Shown here: piece by piece, positions 1 through 4,856 of the stretch
Layout of the letters: every line of letters starts with the position of its first letter
Numbering within the stretch: position 1 is the stretch's first letter
Assembly (NCBI GenBank): GCA_016765265.1
Contig: JAESQG010000465.1
Coordinates: 1-7,257 of the forward strand
From: Pseudomonadales bacterium
GTDB lineage: Bacteria > Pseudomonadota > Gammaproteobacteria > Pseudomonadales > DC-out160
Length of the DNA: 7,257 nucleotides
Direction: 5' to 3'
Notes under the pieces: generated by a model
Databases searched by the model: none
The model's input: the letters and a program-made list of their open reading frames with translations, nothing else
What the model was told of the DNA's origin: nothing
Made by a program: the position numbers and the translations under genes

Positions 1-16
1 CTTGGGTGCCAAATTT

Positions 17-866
17 TTAACTTACTGACTCCTTATATGAGCGAATGGCGTCAATGTGCTCCTGGGGGTTTTTAAGACCCGCGTTCATAGTAGCAATTGC
101 CAAATGGGTGGTGCCAATGTCGCGCCAAGCTTCCGCATTTTTAGCCCAACGATCTGGATTGCCTTTGGCTATCTGAGCTTGGGCCTGAATACCAAACTCA
201 GCGGGACTGCGGCCATTTTCTGTGAGTTTTTCATGTAGTCGCTCAATCAGGCTTTTAGATTGTTTGTGACCAAATAACGGTAGCCAGCCATCGCCCATAC
301 GGGCAGCTCGATCAATCACTGCATCTGCAGTACCACCAAACCATATTGGGATCTGTCGTGAGGGTAGCGGATTCAGCCCCGCTTTGGTTACTTTGTGCCA
401 CTTACCCTCAAAACTCACACTATCTTTGGTCCACAGCTCACGCATCAAGGTGACTTGCTCCTCCTGACGTTTACCTCGATTGTGAAAATTTTCCCCTAAG
501 GCTTCGTATTCCACATCATTCCAGCCAGTACCCACGCCCAGGCGCAGACGACCACCGGAAAGTACATCCAGCTTGTTTGGCAACCAAAGCGGTTTGTCTT
601 TGAGGTAATATCAATACTGAAGTAGAAAATTCAATCTTACTGGTAGCACCCGCTAAGAAACCCATAATCACAAACGGTTCATGAAAGGGAACGTCTTTAT
701 CGTAAGGGCCGTGGAAACCACCTGGACGATCGGGGTCAGCACCCAATACGTGGTCGTAGAATAATAAATGGCTGTAGCCTAGCTCTTCTACAGCTTGGGC
801 ATAGTCTCGAATAGCAGCGGGATCGTTACCGATTTCAGTTTGCGGGAATACAGCGCCAAATTCCAT
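17..866 (-). pseudogene. LLM-class (luciferase-like) flavin/F420-type oxidoreductase, frameshifted
   Basis: This is a TIM-barrel enzyme of the luciferase-like monooxygenase superfamily, most like the F420-dependent oxidoreductases of the Rv2161c type; a cytoplasmic redox role on an unknown substrate is inferred. The ATG at 866 has AGGAG six bases upstream. The first frame gives 99 family-like residues: MEFGAVFPQ start, FYDHV, PFHEPFVIMGFLA, STSVLILPQR, ALVAKQA. The match then moves to another frame, which continues LDVLSGGRLRLGVGTGWN, the usual strand and turn after AKQA, followed by IPIWFGGTA and the helical C-terminus to the TAA at 17. The switch lies near 569-573. Family proteins normally have about two residues between AKQA and LD, so a net loss of 8 bases (possibly 2) fits; restoring 8 gives 285 residues, a normal length. 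No other disruption is visible. As written, translation stops at 516 after 116 residues. The family call is firm; the cofactor (FMN or F420) cannot be decided. Confidence 0.85.
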
Positions 867-870
867 TTTG

Positions 871-877
871 AACTCCT
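871..877 (-). promoter_or_regulatory. Ribosome-binding site of the LLM oxidoreductase
   Basis: Read on the minus strand this is AGGAGTT, placing AGGAG six bases before the ATG at 866-864. It fixes the start at MEFGAVFPQ, which is where proteins of this family normally begin. Confidence 0.75.
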
Positions 878-899
878 GATCTTAAAGTCTAGGATTACT

Positions 900-920
900 G
901 AAGTGTCACCTTAACACTTC
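900..920. promoter_or_regulatory. Inverted repeat upstream of the LLM gene, possible operator
   Basis: GAAGTGT (900-906) and ACACTTC (914-920) form a perfect 7-bp inverted repeat around a 7-base spacer. It lies 34 to 54 bases before the LLM start codon. The size and position suit a dimeric regulator, though it could also form a small hairpin in the mRNA leader. No regulator gene is in the window and the site matches no operator I know by name. Confidence 0.4.
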
Positions 921-985
921 TCCCTATTAAACCGGAGTTATTTTACCTGGTCTTCAAATGCCGAATTGGCGCATCACATGATCAG

Positions 986-1024
986 ACCCACTGATTAAAC
1001 CCACTGATTAAACCCACTGATTAT
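986..1024. repeat. Three-copy 13-bp tandem repeat in the LLM/porin spacer
   Basis: The unit ACCCACTGATTAA occurs head to tail starting at 986, 999 and 1012. The first two copies are exact and the third differs at its last base. On the minus strand the units read as TATAAT or TTTAAT followed by CAGTGGG, so every unit carries a -10-like hexamer (forward 1020-1025, 1007-1012 and 994-999). The array lies upstream of the LLM gene and downstream of the porin stop. Confidence 0.85.
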
Positions 1025-1028
1025 ACCA
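1020..1028 (-). promoter_or_regulatory. Candidate extended -10 promoter for the LLM gene
   Basis: The minus strand reads TGGTATAAT, a perfect extended -10 element (TG, one base, TATAAT). No convincing -35 lies 16 to 18 bases upstream, which extended -10 promoters can tolerate. Transcription would start near 1013 inside the tandem repeat and give a leader of roughly 145 bases containing the inverted repeat at 900-920. This is inference from consensus matching only. Confidence 0.35.
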
Positions 1029-1061
1029 ACAGCGGAGTCTATGCGGATTACCAAGACCTAT

Positions 1062-2684
1062 CTAAAAACTTTTGCGATAGCTCATCTCAATCACTGTTAC
1101 TGTTAAACTCAACTTAGTATCGAGTCCAGCAGTGGGGTTGTAAAGAAAGTTTTGAAGCCGAGTATCGTTACCATTGGTACTCGTCCCAGTTTCAATAAAA
1201 TCATCATGCTTTATCTGGAAAAAAGCAAAATCAAATGTGCGTTCCTTTGCCAGTCTATAGCTAAACCCAAGGGCAATAATATCTATATCGCCTAAGGGAA
1301 CTAGAAAATCTTTTTTGTCGTCTGGAATACCCGTTTTTCTCGGTTCATAACCAAGCCTGAGACTTAGCTTCGGGCTATAATCATATTCAAACCCTATTCC
1401 CCAGTTTACCGTATCTTCATAGAACCGAGGAATCACAAGTTTGTCATAGTCAGCACCCTCGATACCTATCAGACTCAATAGCACTATTAGCCCTATGTCT
1501 TCTCCAAAATCAAATGTCAAGGTGTCCCATTTGCTTGTTTCCGTCCACTTGACATCAAAATTTATTTTTAATTTAGGCAGCGCCTGAACACTAATACCTA
1601 GCGCGAGATGTTGCGGGGTAATCAACTTTACCTTCCCGATCCTAGAAATAACGCCATCGTCGGGAATATCAATCGCTTCTTTAACGATAGTATCCAACAA
1701 ACCCTCTATACCGAAGGGCTCAGACTCTGAGATTCCCACCACCCACGGATGAAAATTGCTTGAAAGGCCCAAAGAGATAGGACCTTTCAAGACGTCAGCT
1801 GCTTCACTTTGATAGGCAATACCAAGTGTTAGCCAGTCAGTTACATCCCACAAGGCTCCCAAGTTATAAGTGGGAGAAGCCATAGTCTCAACACCTATTT
1901 CCACATCAAAAATAGTTTGGAAAGGATCTAGCTCACCACCACAAAGATCTAAACCTGGCACCTCTAAAACGTAGCGATCCGCCTCTGTACGCCCACATAC
2001 TTGATTGGTCAGTGTAGTTAATTCTTGCACCAACAAACTGGGTGATCTGAAAGGTAAAACTGCGCCCAGCCCGACGTAAGATAACCCTACGCTAAACCCA
2101 ATAGAAATCCTGTCCGTCAGCTCGTAGCCCACTGATGGCGATAAATAAGTAATCCGAGATATACTGAACTCTTTTCCGTAGACGATTCCCGGGTCGTCAT
2201 CCTTGCGAGTCATACCGAAGATCATGGGAGCATAAACTGCATTGGCGAAGGTGAATTTAGATCCCTTACGATTATAGGAAACTCCCCCTAGGGGTGCAGC
2301 TAAAACAGGTAAAGCAGTGTGACCTCCGCCCGGCAAATAAACAGCGAACTTATCAATAGTGCTGGAGGTATTAGCCAGAGGGTCAGTAAAACCCTTGGCT
2401 GCAATGTCGTCTTTGAATTCTTGATTATTTGCTTGGAACTCACCAGTAAGGGAAATATCGCCAGCAATAATCTTCAGTTCATATTGACGACCTTTTAGAC
2501 GAGTCAATCCCGCCGGATTGAAATGGATAGCATCTATGCCGGGGGGATCAGCGGTTACTGCATTACCGAGGGATATTGCTTTCGCGTTACCAAGTAACAA
2601 GTTTTGAAACAGTTGACCGTAGCTAACGTTACATACCATCATAAGAAAAAACATCAACGTGTTTTTTATTATTATATTCTGCAT
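1062..2684 (-). CDS. OmpP1/FadL-family outer-membrane transport protein
   Basis: This is a 540-residue beta-barrel porin of the FadL/OmpP1/TodX family, whose members move long-chain fatty acids, aromatic hydrocarbons or other hydrophobic molecules across the outer membrane. The N-terminus MQNIIIKNT plus a hydrophobic core is a Sec signal peptide, with probable cleavage after SYG at residue 23. The mature N-terminus has the family signature: NAKAISLGNAVTADPPG, then FNPAGLTRLKG near residues 55-65, equivalent to the hatch/plug start of FadL. Alternating strands follow, and the protein ends in phenylalanine (EMSYRKSF), as expected for BAM-assembled barrels. Cys230 and Cys248 flank a probable loop and may form a disulfide. 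It is longer than typical FadL proteins (about 420-460), partly through a segment around residues 396-416. I chose the ATG at 2684 because AAGGA lies nine bases upstream and a signal peptide follows directly; an in-frame GTG at 2720 has neither. The substrate is unknown. Confidence 0.88.
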   Translation of the reverse strand: MQNIIIKNTLMFFLMMVCNVSYGQLFQNLLLGNAKAISLGNAVTADPPGIDAIHFNPAGLTRLKGRQYELKIIAGDISLTGEFQANNQEFKDDIAAKGFTDPLANTSSTIDKFAVYLPGGGHTALPVLAAPLGGVSYNRKGSKFTFANAVYAPMIFGMTRKDDDPGIVYGKEFSISRITYLSPSVGYELTDRISIGFSVGLSYVGLGAVLPFRSPSLLVQELTTLTNQVCGRTEADRYVLEVPGLDLCGGELDPFQTIFDVEIGVETMASPTYNLGALWDVTDWLTLGIAYQSEAADVLKGPISLGLSSNFHPWVVGISESEPFGIEGLLDTIVKEAIDIPDDGVISRIGKVKLITPQHLALGISVQALPKLKINFDVKWTETSKWDTLTFDFGEDIGLIVLLSLIGIEGADYDKLVIPRFYEDTVNWGIGFEYDYSPKLSLRLGYEPRKTGIPDDKKDFLVPLGDIDIIALGFSYRLAKERTFDFAFFQIKHDDFIETGTSTNGNDTRLQNFLYNPTAGLDTKLSLTVTVIEMSYRKSF

Positions 2685-2692
2685 ACTGCTAA

Positions 2693-2697
2693 TCCTT
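2693..2697 (-). promoter_or_regulatory. Ribosome-binding site of the FadL-type porin
   Basis: The minus strand reads AAGGA with eight bases (TTAGCAGT preceded by the A-rich stretch) to the ATG at 2684-2682. It selects this start over the in-frame GTG at 2720. Confidence 0.6.
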
Positions 2698-2724
2698 TTA
2701 CAGTTTCGCATCCAAGGCACTTCA

Positions 2725-2746
2725 TCGAACGAATTAAAATTCGAAC
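2725..2746. promoter_or_regulatory. Palindrome and direct repeat over the porin -10 box, possible operator
   Basis: CGAATT-AA-AATTCG at 2730-2743 is a perfect 6-bp inverted repeat around two bases and covers the -10 hexamer (2733-2738). It is bracketed by two copies of TCGAAC (2725-2730 and 2741-2746) spaced 16 bases apart. A protein bound here would block the promoter, so repression of the porin is plausible. No regulator is encoded nearby. Confidence 0.4.
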
Positions 2747-2761
2747 AAAACTAGGTGACAA
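2733..2761 (-). promoter_or_regulatory. Sigma70-type promoter of the FadL-type porin
   Basis: The minus strand reads TTGTCA (2761-2756), a 17-base spacer, then TTTAAT (2738-2733). Each hexamer matches consensus at five of six positions. Transcription would start near 2726, giving a leader of about 40 bases that contains the ribosome-binding site at 2693-2697. This position also argues against the upstream GTG at 2720 as the start codon. Confidence 0.55.
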
Positions 2762-3059
2762 CCCTGTTTTGTGCAACGATCGCAAGCTTACTATCTGAGA
2801 AGGTTTTTATTTTCATATACTTCTCATAGCTGGCATACACGTAAGGTATACTCTAAGTTCCTTTGTATGAACGTACTGGGATCGGCGCTTCTTTACCTTT
2901 GAATTTTTATTATTAATTTTATTTTGATCTTATTACAAGGAAGAATAGGCAAACGATTAGGTTAATGAGCAGTTTTCAAATATACGAAACTAGGAAACCA
3001 CTCCTCTAGATCTCGCTTTAACTTATATTCTTGTAATTTGAGTTCATTCTTATCTCTAT

Positions 3060-3089
3060 GTTGATAAGTGTCAACTTTATTGTTGTAAA
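3060..3089 (+). promoter_or_regulatory. Weak candidate promoter upstream of the serine hydrolase
   Basis: TTGATA (3061-3066), a 17-base spacer and TGTAAA (3084-3089) resemble a sigma70 promoter, matching at five and four positions. A 5-bp inverted repeat GTTGA/TCAAC (3060-3064 and 3071-3075) overlaps the -35 element. It would leave a leader of about 270 bases before the gene, so a nearer promoter is also possible. A TATAAG at 3336-3341 has no partner -35. Confidence 0.25.
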
Positions 3090-3355
3090 TAATTCAATTT
3101 TTAGATCGTAATAAACTTGATAATCACATAAAGGAAAGTCGAGGAGCGTAACTATCAGTATATGTAACAAATAGGTTCACGCTATCAGGTGTTTTATGGC
3201 GTCTCCTAAAGCCTTACCTTAGTGAAGGCCGTTCTACCGAAAGGACCATTATTCACAGTTTTAATTCGAATAAATACACAGATTTACGTGATTGCTCCCT
3301 TTATCCTTTGTAGCTAATAACCCGTTGTTTGAACACTATAAGTGACCCATCAAAA

Positions 3356-3361
3356 AAGGAG
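3356..3361 (+). promoter_or_regulatory. Ribosome-binding site of the serine hydrolase
   Basis: AAGGAG with a six-base gap to the ATG at 3368 is close to ideal. It decides the start: an in-frame TTG at 3329 would place this site inside the coding region and has no ribosome-binding site of its own. Confidence 0.85.
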
Positions 3362-3367
3362 AGAATC

Positions 3368-4770
3368 ATGGTAAAGGATACAGTTAATCTAGGGCCAACA
3401 GAACCTTCAGCAGTGCTAAAGTATTTCAAAATCGCCCTATTCAGTATAATTATTGTGGTCGTTAGCGCTCAATTTCAACGAGCACTGGCCGCAGAGAGGT
3501 TGTTAGAAGACAATACCGTTACGGATTCACAACAAATCTTTACCGAATCTTACATAGCAAAAACCGACGCCCAAGGCCCTAAGACACCCGTCGCTAAGCT
3601 TTCACTACAGCTAAATGGCGATAGTTTCCACTTGGATATAATGGAGCTATTGCTACATGAAAAGCTTGAAGGAAAAACGGTAGGCTGGGCCTATTCTATT
3701 TCACAAACTGGCCAACAAGTTGCTGAAGATGGTGGTGGCGTAGCCCTCTACAGCCACGATGTGGTAATTGAAGGGAATCTCGAAGGCTTTGTGGGTTTAG
3801 ATCTCGAGCCCAGTGATGTACTGATGACGCCAGACACCCGCATTAACATTGCCAGCGTCACTAGAATACCACGGCCATTGCTTTGTTACAGCTCTTGGAA
3901 GCTAGCAGTTTAACGGTTGATGATCTTGTAGAACCGTGGTTGCCGTCTGATTGGTTTAAAGGCGCTGGTATCGAATCATTAACATTTAGGCATCTTCTCA
4001 CTCACACCAGTGGGTTCAATCAAATCTTTGTTATTCTCGCAGCTTTTGATGCCGCTGACCCTTGGAATAATTCCTGGGACGGCTTGGAGTTTGTCGTCAA
4101 CGCGGGTGCAATTCCAGATTCAGAGAACTCCTATAAAAATGCCAACTTTGCGCTCATGCGGGTTCTCATACCCATGCTATGGAAAGAGTTTAACCCCGCT
4201 CTTATGGGGATCGATATAACGGCTGAGAACTATGGTGAAATTTATTTGGCTTATTTGTATGAAAACCTTTTCCATCCAGCAGGCATTTACAATGTGAGCT
4301 GTGAGGAGAGCAATGGCTATCAATTCGCGCGAGCGTATCACACCATTTACACTGAGTTAAGTGGAGCTGTTTTTGACGTGGGATTACAAGATTGTGGTGG
4401 CCACGGAAATTTAAAACTATCCGCAGTAGAGATTAACAGATACCTTGTGCACGCTCTTTACAATGACGCCGTACTTTCTCCCGCAAACCGACAGTTGATG
4501 GATGACTTTGGCTTAGGCTGGGTGTACTGGTCTATCGATGATAGCGATGACATCTTCTATCATCCAGGTGACCTTTACAGCAGCTTCGATGTACTTATGA
4601 TGGCTGAAATGGAATATCAGTTGATGGAATTCAGCAAAGAGATTCATACCTGCACGATGAAAATGCCCTACCAATTGGAGGCGGCTCTGATAATAAACTC
4701 AAATGTGTCGAGCGGTAAGAGCGCTTGTGGGATTCTAAAGGAAGCTTTTCAGGGAGCAGTTTTTCAATAA
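3368..4770 (+). pseudogene. Secreted serine hydrolase (class C beta-lactamase/esterase fold), frameshifted at the SxxK lysine
   Basis: The protein belongs to the beta-lactamase/transpeptidase-like serine hydrolases, a family that includes AmpC enzymes, DD-peptidases and many esterases; an esterase or peptidase role in the periplasm is more likely than antibiotic resistance, but this is inference. The N-terminus has a hydrophobic core at residues 22-36 and an ALA cleavage motif near 41. The catalytic domain starts around VGWAYSISQ. The first frame reads TRINIASVT and then derails; the second frame resumes TTAIALLQLLE and continues through LLTHTSGF, YKN (Y-x-N motif, Tyr at 4132) and HPG (H-x-G motif, His at 4561). 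Between them the bases at 3863-3867 are AGAAT. Restoring one A (AAGAAT) gives SVTKNTTAIALL, an ordinary SxxK motif with Ser163 and Lys166, and a 467-residue protein. As written, the first product stops at 3911-3913 without the lysine. A terminator follows 23 bases after the stop. Confidence 0.85.
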
Positions 4771-4792
4771 AAATACATCATACAGTTCAACT

Positions 4793-4837
4793 AAAAAGGG
4801 CAACTCAGATTCACATCTATCTGAGTTGCCCTTTTTT
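4793..4837. terminator. Bidirectional Rho-independent terminator
   Basis: An 18-bp perfect stem is formed by 4793-4810 and 4819-4836 with an 8-base loop. The GC-rich core (GGGCAACTCAG) is flanked by five A on the left and six T on the right, so both strands present a hairpin followed by a U run. It sits between the convergent ends of the hydrolase (4770) and the PQQ dehydrogenase (4857) and can terminate both. Confidence 0.93.
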
Positions 4838-4856
4838 ATTTCTTTAACGGATACTA

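Larger units (their letters stand above)
2762..3367. other. AT-rich intergenic region between divergent porin and hydrolase genes
   Basis: I find no credible coding frame, RNA gene or mobile-element end here. Visible elements are an inverted repeat TGAGAAG/CTTCTCA (2796-2802 and 2820-2826), a possible plus-strand promoter at 3061-3089, short hairpin potential around 3211-3232 (GCCTT paired with AAGGC), and the word TTTTAATTCG at 3259-3268, which also occurs on the minus strand in the porin promoter. The region is unusually long for a spacer and could hold the control sites of both flanking genes or eroded former coding sequence. Confidence 0.5.

Noticed and set aside
17..583. Separate short oxidoreductase gene starting at TTG 583
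   Set aside because: It begins in the middle of the TIM barrel and overlaps the upstream half in the wrong frame, with no ribosome-binding site.
2685..2720. N-terminal extension of the porin from GTG 2720
   Set aside because: It lies just after the predicted transcription start, has no ribosome-binding site, and would add polar residues before a normal signal peptide.
2796..2826. Inverted repeat TGAGAAG/CTTCTCA as a terminator
   Set aside because: The loop is 17 bases, no U run follows on either strand, and no gene ends nearby.
3860..3870. Programmed -1 frameshift in the hydrolase
   Set aside because: No slippery heptamer or downstream structure is evident, and a slip here yields SVTR rather than the required SVTK.
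3883..4770. Separate hydrolase gene starting at TTG 3883
   Set aside because: It would lack the catalytic Ser and Lys and any signal peptide, and no ribosome-binding site precedes it. It is the second half of the frameshifted gene.
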